Assembly: GCA_011046145.1 (NCBI GenBank)
Contig: DSBA01000026.1
Location: 1 to 22,664, forward strand
Source of the DNA: Candidatus Uhrbacteria bacterium
GTDB lineage: Bacteria > Patescibacteriota > Patescibacteriia > CAIXNZ01
Reading direction: 5' to 3'
Length of the DNA stretch: 22,664 bases
Made by a program: the position numbers and the translations under genes. The notes below the pieces were generated by a model. It saw only the letters and a list, made by a program, of their open reading frames with translations, was not told the DNA's origin and did no database searches. Of this stretch, positions 13,672-21,098 are shown in pieces (the stretch's first letter is position 1; each line of letters starts with the position of its first letter).

Positions 13672-14217
13672 ATGTCAAGAATAGGCAAAAAACCAATAAA
13701 AATTTTAGAGGGAGTAGAGGTAAAAGTTGATAAAGATGAGCTTATTATTAAAGGGCCTAAGGGCGAATTAAAACAGAGAATTCATCCCTTTATTAACATT
13801 GAAATTAAAGACCAATCCATAATTTTAAATGTTAAAAATCCGCAAGATAAGAAACAAAAATCTCTTTGGGGCCTTTTTGGCAGTTTGATAAAAAATATGA
13901 TTATAGGAGTTACCGAAGGTTATGAAAAAAAATTAGAAGTTATAGGCGTTGGTTTTAAAGTGAATTTGCAAGGCGATAAATTAATTTTAAATGTCGGCTA
14001 TTCTCATCCGGTTGAATTTAAATTGCCGCAAGGCATTAGCGCTACCGCTGACAAAAACATAATTACGATCTCCGGTATTGATAAACAACAAGTTGGCGAA
14101 GTCTCTGCTCAAATCCGAAGAATAAGAAAACCAGAACCTTATAAAGGAAAAGGAATCAAATATGTTGAGGAAATAATTAGGAAAAAGGCTGGTAAAACAG
14201 CTGCTAAGGGCGAATAA
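13672..14217 (+). CDS. rplF: Ribosomal protein L6 (uL6)
   Basis: L6 lies near the factor-binding site of the large subunit. The 181 residues start SRIGKKPIKILEGVEVKVD and end in the family block IRRIRKPEPYKGKGIKYVEEIIRKKAGK. Length is normal. I chose the ATG at 13672 over an in-frame GTG at 13648, which lies inside the palindromic element and adds unconserved residues. No SD. The start context CCAATATACTTATGTCAAGA nearly duplicates that of rpsS. Confidence 0.98.
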   Translation: MSRIGKKPIKILEGVEVKVDKDELIIKGPKGELKQRIHPFINIEIKDQSIILNVKNPQDKKQKSLWGLFGSLIKNMIIGVTEGYEKKLEVIGVGFKVNLQGDKLILNVGYSHPVEFKLPQGISATADKNIITISGIDKQQVGEVSAQIRRIRKPEPYKGKGIKYVEEIIRKKAGKTAAKGE

Positions 14218-14234
14218 TTAATTTTAACGAATAT

Positions 14235-14588
14235 ATGATAAATAAAGGAAAAATTAAAAAAAGGCAGTCAAGGCAAAAAAGGGTTAGGGCTAAAATAATC
14301 GGCACAAAAGAAACCCCCCGCCTTAATGTTTTTCGCAGTTTAAAGCATATTAATCTTCAAATAATTGACGATAACTCTGGCAAGACTTTGGTTTCAGCTA
14401 ATGATTTAGAATTAAAATCTAAAAAAGGCACAAAATTTGAAAAGGCTAGGGAAGTCGGAAAATTAATTGCTAAAAAAGCTTTGGAGAAAAAAATTACCAA
14501 AGTTGTTTTTGATCGCGCTGGTTATAAATATCATGGCCGGGTTAAATCAGCTGCCGAGGGAGCACGCGAGGGTGGTTTGAAGTTTTAA
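14235..14588 (+). CDS. rplR: Ribosomal protein L18 (uL18)
   Basis: L18 binds 5S rRNA with L5. The 117 residues begin with a basic stretch (KIKKRQSRQKRVRAKIIG), then RLNVFRSLKHINLQIIDD and the C-terminal VVFDRAGYKYHGRVKSAAEGAREGGLKF, all family features. Length is normal. The ATG at 14235 follows ACGAATAT, without an SD. It lies 17 bp after rplF and 19 bp before rpsE. Confidence 0.98.
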   Translation: MINKGKIKKRQSRQKRVRAKIIGTKETPRLNVFRSLKHINLQIIDDNSGKTLVSANDLELKSKKGTKFEKAREVGKLIAKKALEKKITKVVFDRAGYKYHGRVKSAAEGAREGGLKF

Positions 14589-14607
14589 TTTAATTAATTT
14601 AGCGAAT

Positions 14608-15219
14608 ATGAACAGAAGATCAAATAAAGAAATATTAAAAAAGGAAGAAGAATTTGAGCAAAGAATTATAGATGTGGCAAGAGTCACTCGTGTTATGGCT
14701 GGAGGTAAAAGGATGAAATTCAGGGTTTGTTTGGCTATAGGAGATAAAAAAGGCAGGATCGGCATGGGCATTGCCAAAGGCGCGGACGTGACCCAGGGCG
14801 TAACTAAAGCTTTGGCCAAAGCGAAAAAGAATTTAATAAAAGTGCCGATTGTAAACGAGACAATCCCCCATGCTGTAAATTATAAATTTAAAGCTGCCAA
14901 AATCCTTTTAAAGCCGGCTAAAAAAGGCGCAGGTATTAAAGCAGGAGGGCCTTTAAGAATTCTTTGCGAATTGTCTGGCATTCCCAATATAACAGGCAAG
15001 ATTCTAGGATCAAATAATAAAATTAATATAACAAGAGCGTCTTTAGAAGCTTTTAGCAGCTTTAAACCTCATAAAAAAGGCAAAGATTTAAAAGCTGTTG
15101 ATGAAAAAAATCACACCACGGAAAAAGAAGTTTCTGGCGCTGGCAGTGATAATAAAAATCCCAGTAAAAATTTTTTTAAAGACAAAATTAAAGGCATGAT
15201 TAATAAAAAAGACAAATAA
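14608..15219 (+). CDS. rpsE: Ribosomal protein S5 (uS5) with C-terminal extension
   Basis: S5 is part of the mRNA entry channel and the decoding-fidelity region. Residues 15-150 hold the core: VARVTRVMAGGKRMKFRVCLAIGDKKGRIG with the double-stranded-RNA-binding-like fold, then GAGIKAGGPLRILCELSGIPNITGKILGS in the C-terminal domain. Residues 151-203 are a Lys/Asp/Ser-rich extension with no recognised domain. The ATG at 14608 follows AGCGAAT with no SD. The gene ends only 6 bp before rplO, so no L30 gene lies between them. Confidence 0.98.
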   Translation: MNRRSNKEILKKEEEFEQRIIDVARVTRVMAGGKRMKFRVCLAIGDKKGRIGMGIAKGADVTQGVTKALAKAKKNLIKVPIVNETIPHAVNYKFKAAKILLKPAKKGAGIKAGGPLRILCELSGIPNITGKILGSNNKINITRASLEAFSSFKPHKKGKDLKAVDEKNHTTEKEVSGAGSDNKNPSKNFFKDKIKGMINKKDK

Positions 15220-15225
15220 TAATCT

Positions 15226-15732
15226 ATGACAGCTTTAAAATTATACAATTTAAAACCAGCCAAAGGAGCAAAGAAAAGAAAAAAAAGAGTCGGCCGAGGC
15301 AATGCTTCGGGCCACGGGACTTATGCTACTCGGGGTCTTAAAGGCCAAAGGTCAAGAAGCGGCGGCAAGGGAGGTTTGAAATTAAAAGGGCTTAAAGCTA
15401 ATATCCAAAGCATTCCCAAATTAGGCGGTTTTAAGAGCTTAAAGCCAAAATTAGCAGTAGTTAATTTAAAAGATTTGGAGAAAAATTTTTCTGACAATGA
15501 AATTGTTACGGCGGCTAAATTAAAATCAAAAAGTTTAATCAAAAGTATCCGCCCCGGAGTAAAAGTTTTAGGCATGGGCAAACTAGATAAAAAGCTTATT
15601 CTAAAAGTTGATAAAATTTCTGAATCTGCCAGAGAGGCAGTAGAAAAGGCAGGCGGGAAAATTATCCTACTTTCCTTTCCCAAAGAAACAAAAAAAGAAG
15701 AATCAGGCAAAATAAAGGAAAAAGAGGCATAA
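15226..15732 (+). CDS. rplO: Ribosomal protein L15 (uL15)
   Basis: L15 is a late-assembly protein with a long glycine- and lysine-rich N-terminus. The 168 residues show RVGRGNASGHGTYATRGLKGQRSRSGG, then IPKLGGFKS and a C-terminal globular part ending SAREAVEKAGGKIILL, with about 15 extra charged residues. The ATG at 15226 follows AATAATCT, with no SD. In most bacteria rpmD precedes it; here only 6 bp separate rpsE and rplO. Confidence 0.98.
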   Translation: MTALKLYNLKPAKGAKKRKKRVGRGNASGHGTYATRGLKGQRSRSGGKGGLKLKGLKANIQSIPKLGGFKSLKPKLAVVNLKDLEKNFSDNEIVTAAKLKSKSLIKSIRPGVKVLGMGKLDKKLILKVDKISESAREAVEKAGGKIILLSFPKETKKEESGKIKEKEA

Positions 15733-15768
15733 GTATAAAATTTAGCTTAATAATATTTTTTTAATTTT

Positions 15769-17046
15769 ATGTGGCTGGACAAAATAATCCAAATTTTCAA
15801 GATTAGAGATCTGAGAAAAAGCATTCTTTTTGTTTTGGCAATGCTGGTTGTTTTTCGGATAGCCGCCCAAATACCAATACCAGGAGTTAATGTCGGCAAT
15901 TTGAAAGAATTTTTTGCCTCCAATCAGATTTTAGGATTAATAAATATTTTTTCCGGCGGAGCCATGGAAAATTTTTCGATCGTGGCCATGGGCATAGCTC
16001 CTTATATTACGGCTTCAATTATTTTTCAGCTTTTAGTAATGATAATACCTAAATTGGAAGAAATTTCTAAAGAGCAAGGCGGCCAGCAGAAGATTAATCG
16101 CTGGACAAGGCTTTTGACAGTGCCTTTGGCTGCTTTACAGGGCTATGGAATGCTTACTTTGTTAAGACAGCAGTCAACTTTTGATATAATTGGGCATCTG
16201 TCCGCTTTTGAATTGATAACAGCTTTGGTGACGCTCACTGCAGGAACTATTTTTTTAATGTGGATTGGAGAATTGATTTCAGAAAAAAAGATCGGCAATG
16301 GCATTTCTCTTTTAATCTTTGCCGGTATTATAGCCGCTTTGCCCGGCGCTATACAGCGGACATTGGTTGTTTTCGATCCCAGCCAAATAGCAACTTTAAT
16401 AGCGTTTGGCGCTATCGCGGTGATTACCATAATTGGCGTGGTGATTATAAATGAAGGAACCCGCAACGTGCCGGTTTCTTATGCTCGACACATCAGAGGC
16501 AATAGGATGTATGGCGGAGTAAACACCCATCTGCCATTGCGGGTTAATATGGCAGGCGTAATTCCTATTATTTTTGCTATTTCCTTGATTTTATTTCCCC
16601 CCATGGTCGCCAACTTTTTTTTGCACGCCAAGTCGCAGATTTTGGTCAAAGCTTCTGAATTTATAATTCAAATTTTTCAGAATCAATTAATTTACGGCAT
16701 TTTATATTTTACTTTTGTTTTTGGTTTTACATATTTTTATACTGCTGTAGTTTTTCATCCCCAACAAATTGCAGATAATTTACAAAAGCAGGGAGGTTTT
16801 ATCCCCGGCATCAGGCCAGGCAAGAATACTGAAGAATATTTGGCCAGGGTGACTAGCAGGATTATTTTAGCCGGCGCTTTATTTTTAGGCTTAATAGCTA
16901 TTTTGCCTTTAATTTTACAAGGCTTTACAGGCGGTCTTAATTTGGTCATTGGCGGCACCAGTTTATTAATCGTGGTCAGCGTTGTAATTGAGAGCATGAA
17001 ACAGATTCAAGCTCAAATGACTATGAGAGAATATGAAGGATTGTAA
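15769..17046 (+). CDS. secY: Preprotein translocase subunit SecY
   Basis: SecY is the channel of the Sec translocon in the cytoplasmic membrane. The 425-residue protein has ten predicted membrane segments by eye, starting near residues 17-35, with the plug/periplasmic region ENFSIVAMGIAPYITASI at 67-84. The cytoplasmic loop RNVPVSYAR is at 232-240, and the fifth cytoplasmic loop GGFIPGIRPGKNTEEYL at 342-358 holds the arginine needed for SecA and ribosome interaction. Length is normal and there are no breaks. No SD (TTTTAATTTT before ATG). It ends the ribosomal operon in its usual place. Confidence 0.98.
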   Translation: MWLDKIIQIFKIRDLRKSILFVLAMLVVFRIAAQIPIPGVNVGNLKEFFASNQILGLINIFSGGAMENFSIVAMGIAPYITASIIFQLLVMIIPKLEEISKEQGGQQKINRWTRLLTVPLAALQGYGMLTLLRQQSTFDIIGHLSAFELITALVTLTAGTIFLMWIGELISEKKIGNGISLLIFAGIIAALPGAIQRTLVVFDPSQIATLIAFGAIAVITIIGVVIINEGTRNVPVSYARHIRGNRMYGGVNTHLPLRVNMAGVIPIIFAISLILFPPMVANFFLHAKSQILVKASEFIIQIFQNQLIYGILYFTFVFGFTYFYTAVVFHPQQIADNLQKQGGFIPGIRPGKNTEEYLARVTSRIILAGALFLGLIAILPLILQGFTGGLNLVIGGTSLLIVVSVVIESMKQIQAQMTMREYEGL

Positions 17047-17091
17047 AATTTCGGTTTTAAATTTTAAATTGGCTTAATTTATTTGCAGATA

Positions 17092-17100
17092 TGATATAAT
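17092..17100 (+). promoter_or_regulatory. Extended -10 promoter for adk-map
   Basis: TGATATAAT gives a perfect TATAAT (17095-17100) with the TGn extension. The -35 region is poor. Transcription would start near 17106, within the left arm of the following hairpin. Confidence 0.65.
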
Positions 17101-17126
17101 AAAAAGGGAAGATTCCCTTTTTATTT
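17101..17126 (+). terminator. Rho-independent terminator after secY
   Basis: AAAAAGGG (17101-17108) pairs with CCCTTTTT (17115-17122) around AAGATT, with more T following. Transcripts from secY contain both arms and should terminate. Those starting at the overlapping promoter lack most of the left arm and should not. Confidence 0.75.
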
Positions 17127-17152
17127 ATTTTATAATTTTTAAATTTTTGCTT

Positions 17153-17782
17153 ATGAATATTGTTATGTTGGGCCCGCAAGGCTCTGGCAAAGGCACTCAA
17201 GCTGAATTTTTATCCGCTAAGTTTAAGATCCCTACTGTTTCAGCCGGGGCATTATATAGGGAAAATATTAAACGTAAAACTAAACTGGGCAAATTAGCTG
17301 AAAAATTCACTACTAAGGGAATTTTGGGGCCAGATTCTTTAACTAATAAGATGATAAAAGACGAATTGTCCAAACCATGCTATAAAAAGGGCGTAATTCT
17401 TGATGGTTATCCTCGCAATCTTAATCAGGCAAAGTTTTTAGATAAATTAATTAATATTGATTGGGTTATCTTGATTGATATTAGCCAGGCAGAAACAATC
17501 AGACGATTAAGCGGTCGCAGGGTCTGCAGCCAATGCGGCCAAACTTATAATATTCAAGCAAAGAAACCCAAAAGCAAAGGGATTTGCGATAAATGCAAGG
17601 GTAAATTAATTCAAAGAGCTGATGATTATCCCGCAGCAATTAAAAAGAGGTTAAGAGTTTATCATCAGGAAACTAAGCCAGTTATTAATTATTATAAAAA
17701 ACAGAGCAAACTTATTAAAGTAAATGGCTCTCACTCTATTCCGGTTGTTTTTAAGTCAATTTTAAAAAAAATAAAAAAATGA
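17153..17782 (+). CDS. adk: Adenylate kinase, zinc-lid form
   Basis: Adk interconverts ATP + AMP and 2 ADP in the cytoplasm. The 209 residues carry the P-loop GPQGSGKGT at 7-15, the DGYPR motif at 84-88 and a LID domain with four cysteines, Cys125, Cys128 (CSQC), Cys145 and Cys148 (CDKC), typical of the zinc-containing long form. QRADDYP at 154-160 follows. I chose the ATG at 17153 over the TTG at 17147 because MNIVMLGPQGSG is the usual start. No SD. The stop codon overlaps the map start (ATGA), so the two genes are probably translationally coupled. Confidence 0.98.
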   Translation: MNIVMLGPQGSGKGTQAEFLSAKFKIPTVSAGALYRENIKRKTKLGKLAEKFTTKGILGPDSLTNKMIKDELSKPCYKKGVILDGYPRNLNQAKFLDKLINIDWVILIDISQAETIRRLSGRRVCSQCGQTYNIQAKKPKSKGICDKCKGKLIQRADDYPAAIKKRLRVYHQETKPVINYYKKQSKLIKVNGSHSIPVVFKSILKKIKK

Positions 17783-18549
17783 TAATTTATAAAACTCAAA
17801 AAGAAATAGAATTGATGGCTGAAAGCGGAAAAATTTTAGCCCGAGTCTTAAATGAGATTGTTCAAAATGTAAAACCTGGCGTCAATACGCAAGATTTAGA
17901 AGATTTTGCTGAAAAATTAATTGCTGATAAGGGCGGCCGGCCAGCTTTTAAAAATTACAAAGCATACCCGGAGGATAAGGCTTTTCCAACAGCTTTGTGC
18001 GCTTCAATTAATGATGAAGTTGTTCATGCCCCGGCAATTCCGGGAAGAATTTTGCGAGAGGGCGACATTATTGGTTTGGATTTGGGAGTTGAATATAAAG
18101 GATATTTTTCTGATATGGCAGTCACTATTGGCGTTGGAAAAATTAGCGTTGAGGCTCAAAAATTATTAAATATAACCAAAGCAGTTTTAGGCTTGGGAAT
18201 TGAACAATTTAAAGAGGGCAATACTTTGGCAGATATTGGCAGGGCAATCCAATTTCACGCGGAAAAAAATGGATTTTCCGTGGTTCGCGAATTAGTTGGC
18301 CATGGGGTTGGCAAGCAAGTTCATGAGGATCCGCGAGTGCCTAATTATTTTACAGAAGAAGCCAAGTTTGTCCCTATCAAAAGAGGAATGACAATCGCTA
18401 TTGAGCCTATGATTAATACTGGCAGTTGGGAAATTAAGCTTTTGGATGATGGCTGGACATTTGCCACGGCAGACGGCTCTTTGTCTGCCCAGTTTGAACA
18501 TACAGTGGCCTTGGATCGTAATGGAAAAAAAAGAATTTTAACATTGTAA
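17779..18549 (+). CDS. map: Methionine aminopeptidase type I
   Basis: Map removes the initiator methionine from nascent proteins using a two-metal centre. The 256 residues include substrate His83 (VVHAPAIPG) and all five metal ligands in order: Asp101, Asp112 (SDMAVT), His175 (GHGVG), Glu209 (IEPM) and Glu240 (AQFEHTV). Length is normal for type I without an N-terminal extension. It overlaps adk by 4 bp. In most bacteria infA, rpmJ, rpsM and others follow; here ruvX does, 55 bp later, so the operon order breaks at this point. Confidence 0.98.
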   Translation: MIIYKTQKEIELMAESGKILARVLNEIVQNVKPGVNTQDLEDFAEKLIADKGGRPAFKNYKAYPEDKAFPTALCASINDEVVHAPAIPGRILREGDIIGLDLGVEYKGYFSDMAVTIGVGKISVEAQKLLNITKAVLGLGIEQFKEGNTLADIGRAIQFHAEKNGFSVVRELVGHGVGKQVHEDPRVPNYFTEEAKFVPIKRGMTIAIEPMINTGSWEIKLLDDGWTFATADGSLSAQFEHTVALDRNGKKRILTL

Positions 18550-18604
18550 TTTTAAATTATGGCGGATAGGGGGTATCTTTTAATTAAATAATGCGAGAAA
18601 TTTT

Positions 18605-18991
18605 ATGAAATATTTAGGCATTGATTATGGCGAGAAAAAAGTCGGTTTGGCAATCGGTGATTTGGAAACCAGGATTGCTTCGCCGTATAAAATTTTAATA
18701 AATAACAAGGGTTTGCTGGAAAAAATTAAGGATATTTGCGTTAAAGAGGAAATCAGCAAAATTGTAGTCGGCCTGCCTTTAACGTTGAAAAGTTCTACGT
18801 CAAAACAAACACGGTCTGTTTTAAATTTTATTGAAAAGCTTAAAAAGGCGACTTATTTGGAGATTATTGAACAGGATGAAAGATTATCAAGCGTTTATGC
18901 AAAAAGTTTGCTTAAAGAAATGAAAGTAAAACATATGGATGATGATGTGGCGGCAATGATAATACTGCAAAGTTATCTTGATGAAATGTAG
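18605..18991 (+). CDS. ruvX: YqgF/RuvX family RNase H-like nuclease
   Basis: This family has an RNase H fold. Members are described as putative Holliday-junction resolvases and as enzymes in maturation of the 5' end of 16S rRNA. The 128 residues show LGIDYGEKKVGLAIGD at 4-19 (Asp7 catalytic position), VVGLPLTLKSSTSKQT at 54-69, DERLSS at 91-96 and DDDVAAMIILQSYLD at 112-126, all of the family's motifs. No SD; the start follows AAATTTT. Its TAG stop at 18989-18991 lies at the left edge of the palindromic element before recO. Confidence 0.95.
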   Translation: MKYLGIDYGEKKVGLAIGDLETRIASPYKILINNKGLLEKIKDICVKEEISKIVVGLPLTLKSSTSKQTRSVLNFIEKLKKATYLEIIEQDERLSSVYAKSLLKEMKVKHMDDDVAAMIILQSYLDEM

Positions 18992-19087
18992 AATGTTCTC
19001 TGTCTTTAAATTGTCATCCTGAGCCTGTCGAAGGATCTATTACTTCATAGATTCTTCGCTTCGCTCAGAATGACAGAGAACATTCTA
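18989..19087. repeat. Palindromic repeat filling the ruvX-recO gap
   Basis: Outer arms at 18989-19004 (TAGAATGTTCTCTGTC) and 19072-19087 are perfectly complementary over 16 bp. Nested inside are GTCATCCTGAGC (19013-19024) with GCTCAGAATGAC (19063-19074) and GAAGGATCTA (19030-19039) with TAGATTCTTC (19048-19057), one mismatch each; the second-level arm overlaps the outer arm at 19072-19074. The GTCATCCTGAGC / GAAGGATCT / CTTCGCTCAGAATGAC sequence resembles a palindromic repeat type known from many bacterial genomes. The element begins at the ruvX stop codon and ends at the first base of the recO ATG. Confidence 0.85.
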
Positions 19088-19869
19088 TGTCCAAAACTTA
19101 CACTACAACCGGAATTGTCCTAAAACGCCGAGACTATCAGGAAAATGATCGTCTTTTTTGTCTTTACACCAAAGATTATGGCAAGATTGATATTTTAGCC
19201 AAAGGCACAAAGAAAATTGCCAGCAAACTAAATTCTTATATGGAGCCTTTTTATTTGGTTAAATTAATGATTGCCAAAGGCAAAGTTTTTGATAAGCTGG
19301 CGAATTGCGATATCATTAAAACTTATGACAATTTACGCAATGATCAGACTTTATTAGGTTTTGGCTTGATTAATTATTTAGCTGAAGGTACGGACGGCTT
19401 GATCTCTGGCCAGACTATGAAAGCTGATAAATTCAATTTATTGGCAGAAGTTTTGGATGTTTTAGAAAGAGAAATAATTTATGATTTAGAGGATAAAAAA
19501 GACAGATTAAGTTTTATTGCCAATATTTATTTTGTTAAGCTTCTTGTTCTGCTTGGCTGCCAGCCAGAGATTCAGCGCTGTGTCATGTGCCATAAAGGGA
19601 TTTTACTCCCCCAAAATGTTTTTGATTTTGTTAAAGGCGGTTTGGTTTGCGAGAAATGTAAAAAGATCTGCCTGATTGAGGATTATATTATGGTTTCTGA
19701 TACGGTTATTAAGCTGTTGCAATTAGCAAAGGAAAAGCCGTTAGATTTTTTTGTTACTTTGTCAGTTCATAGTAATGAATTAAAAGAATTTAATCAAGTC
19801 AGTGAGAAATTGATAATGGTTAATTTGGAGAAACCCTTAAAAACGTTTGAATTTTTAGAACAGATTTGA
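19087..19869 (+). CDS. recO: DNA repair protein RecO
   Basis: RecO anneals single strands and helps load RecA with RecR at gaps. The 260 residues begin with an OB fold (TTTGIVLKRRDYQENDRLFCLYTKDYGKIDILAKGTKK, residues 6-43), followed by a helical domain and a zinc-finger with Cys165/Cys168 (CVMC) and Cys188/Cys191 (CEKC). Length is normal. The ATG at 19087 matches the family's usual beginning. It lies at the very edge of the preceding palindromic repeat, has no SD, and could be masked when the hairpin forms in mRNA. A terminator follows. Confidence 0.95.
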   Translation: MSKTYTTTGIVLKRRDYQENDRLFCLYTKDYGKIDILAKGTKKIASKLNSYMEPFYLVKLMIAKGKVFDKLANCDIIKTYDNLRNDQTLLGFGLINYLAEGTDGLISGQTMKADKFNLLAEVLDVLEREIIYDLEDKKDRLSFIANIYFVKLLVLLGCQPEIQRCVMCHKGILLPQNVFDFVKGGLVCEKCKKICLIEDYIMVSDTVIKLLQLAKEKPLDFFVTLSVHSNELKEFNQVSEKLIMVNLEKPLKTFEFLEQI

Positions 19870-19889
19870 ATTAAGTCATATAAAAATGC

Positions 19890-19923
19890 CATGGTTCGAC
19901 TATGCCCACCATGACTTTTTTTG
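19890..19923 (+). terminator. Rho-independent terminator after recO
   Basis: CATGGT (19890-19895) pairs with ACCATG (19908-19913) around a twelve-base loop. A seven-T run starts two bases later. The stem is short but the T-tract is good. Confidence 0.65.
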
Positions 19924-19928
19924 TCTTG

Positions 19929-19965
19929 ACCAGCCTTCGCTCTGCATAACAGAGCTACGGCTGGT
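19929..19965. repeat. Palindromic repeat upstream of pyrB
   Basis: Arms ACCAGCCTTCGCTCTG (19929-19944) and CAGAGCTACGGCTGGT (19950-19965) pair over 16 bp with two mismatches, around a CATAA loop. It is GC-richer than its surroundings. As with the palindrome at 3528-3569, a TTGACA box follows at its edge. Confidence 0.8.
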
Positions 19966-19966
19966 A

Positions 19967-19995
19967 TTGACAGGGCGATTTTTTTTTGTTAAGGT
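19967..19995 (+). promoter_or_regulatory. Promoter of the pyrB-pyrC unit
   Basis: TTGACA at 19967-19972, a 17-bp spacer containing a long T-run, and TAAGGT at 19990-19995. The -35 is perfect and the -10 moderate. A second TTGACA at 20021-20026 has no good -10 at the right distance. The leader would be about 70 nt. Confidence 0.55.
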
Positions 19996-20072
19996 CAGGA
20001 CAAGAAAATTTTTAGTTTTTTTGACAAAAATTGGCAAAAACATGGAACGGTTTAGAAACAAAGGAGGTCATG

Positions 20073-21089
20073 ATGACCAATCAAAAATGGTGGGGAGATT
20101 ATGAAGGGGTTGGTTTCCCAAACTTAGTAGCATCACAACAGTTTGATAAAGAACATTTGCTGACTCTTTTTCAACTATCTAAGGTTTTGAAGCGCAATGT
20201 CCCTAAAGGCACGCGTCAAGACTGGCTGAAAGGTTGCACTTGTCTTAATCTTTTTTCTGAACCTTCGACGCGGACGCGTGGTTCAAATGAAATGTCAGAA
20301 GGCAGGCTGGGAGCGGCTAAAATTTCCTTTGACAATGATCAGTTTTCTTCTGCAGTCAAAGGAGAAAGTAAGACGGATGCGGGCTTAGCCTGGCATGCGA
20401 TGGAAGTAGACATTATCGTCATGCGTCACAAGGATGAAAACGCAGCGTTAGATGTGGCGCGGTGTCTTAGCCACGAAGAAAATCCGCCAGCAGTTATCAA
20501 TGGCGGTGATGGAAAGGGGCAGCATCCGACGCAAGCGCTTTTAGATCTGTTTACTATTTTTGAGCGATTCGAGAAGATTGATAACTTGACAATTGCTATG
20601 GTCGGGGATCTTTTGCGTGGTCGCACAGTTCGATCTTTGGCTTACATGCTATCTAAGTTTACGGGGGTGAAAATAATTTTTGTATCTTCTCGGTTTTCTA
20701 AGATGGGCCAAGATGTAAAAGATTATCTGAACGAGCATGGCGTAATCTGGTCAGAGACAGAAAATTTAGTGGAAGCAGCCAGACAGTCTGACGTGGTCTA
20801 TATGACCCGGCCTCAGCTAGAACGCGAGAGGAATTTGATCAAAAGATGGTTAATGCGGCGGGCCAATCGCAATTTGACGATGACCAAGATAATTGCCGAG
20901 CAAATGCCCATGAGTTCAATCATCATGCATCCATTTCCGCGTAATGAGGAAATTGAGACGGACGTGGATTCCAATGAACGGGCCTGGTATTTTTGGCAAA
21001 TGCGCAACGGGGTTTATATCCGCATGGCTATCATGTTGATTATTGGTAATCCGACCAAGGCAAAAGAGCTTTTGGCCCAAGCGGGTTAA
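20073..21089 (+). CDS. pyrB: Aspartate carbamoyltransferase catalytic chain
   Basis: PyrB joins carbamoyl phosphate and aspartate, the first committed step of pyrimidine synthesis. The 338 residues carry SEPSTRTR at 62-69 (carbamoyl-phosphate site), Lys96 (the loop lysine supplied by a neighbouring subunit), Arg118-His119, HPTQ at 151-154, GRTVRS at 183-188 and HPFPR at 286-290. The length is somewhat above a typical catalytic chain (about 310). The ATG at 20073 lies 5 bases after a perfect AAGGAGG; an ATG directly before it is too close. The gene has an SD and appears GC-richer than the core genes. No regulatory-chain gene pyrI is in the window. Confidence 0.96.
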   Translation: MTNQKWWGDYEGVGFPNLVASQQFDKEHLLTLFQLSKVLKRNVPKGTRQDWLKGCTCLNLFSEPSTRTRGSNEMSEGRLGAAKISFDNDQFSSAVKGESKTDAGLAWHAMEVDIIVMRHKDENAALDVARCLSHEENPPAVINGGDGKGQHPTQALLDLFTIFERFEKIDNLTIAMVGDLLRGRTVRSLAYMLSKFTGVKIIFVSSRFSKMGQDVKDYLNEHGVIWSETENLVEAARQSDVVYMTRPQLERERNLIKRWLMRRANRNLTMTKIIAEQMPMSSIIMHPFPRNEEIETDVDSNERAWYFWQMRNGVYIRMAIMLIIGNPTKAKELLAQAG

Positions 21090-21098
21090 AGCAAAACC

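Noticed and set aside
18559..18591. A 10-codon ORF before ruvX
   Set aside because: No SD and no conserved feature; it could easily arise by chance.
19886..20104. A 72-codon ORF overlapping the pyrB start
   Set aside because: It runs through a terminator, a palindrome and the pyrB promoter and SD, and its composition is unlike a protein.
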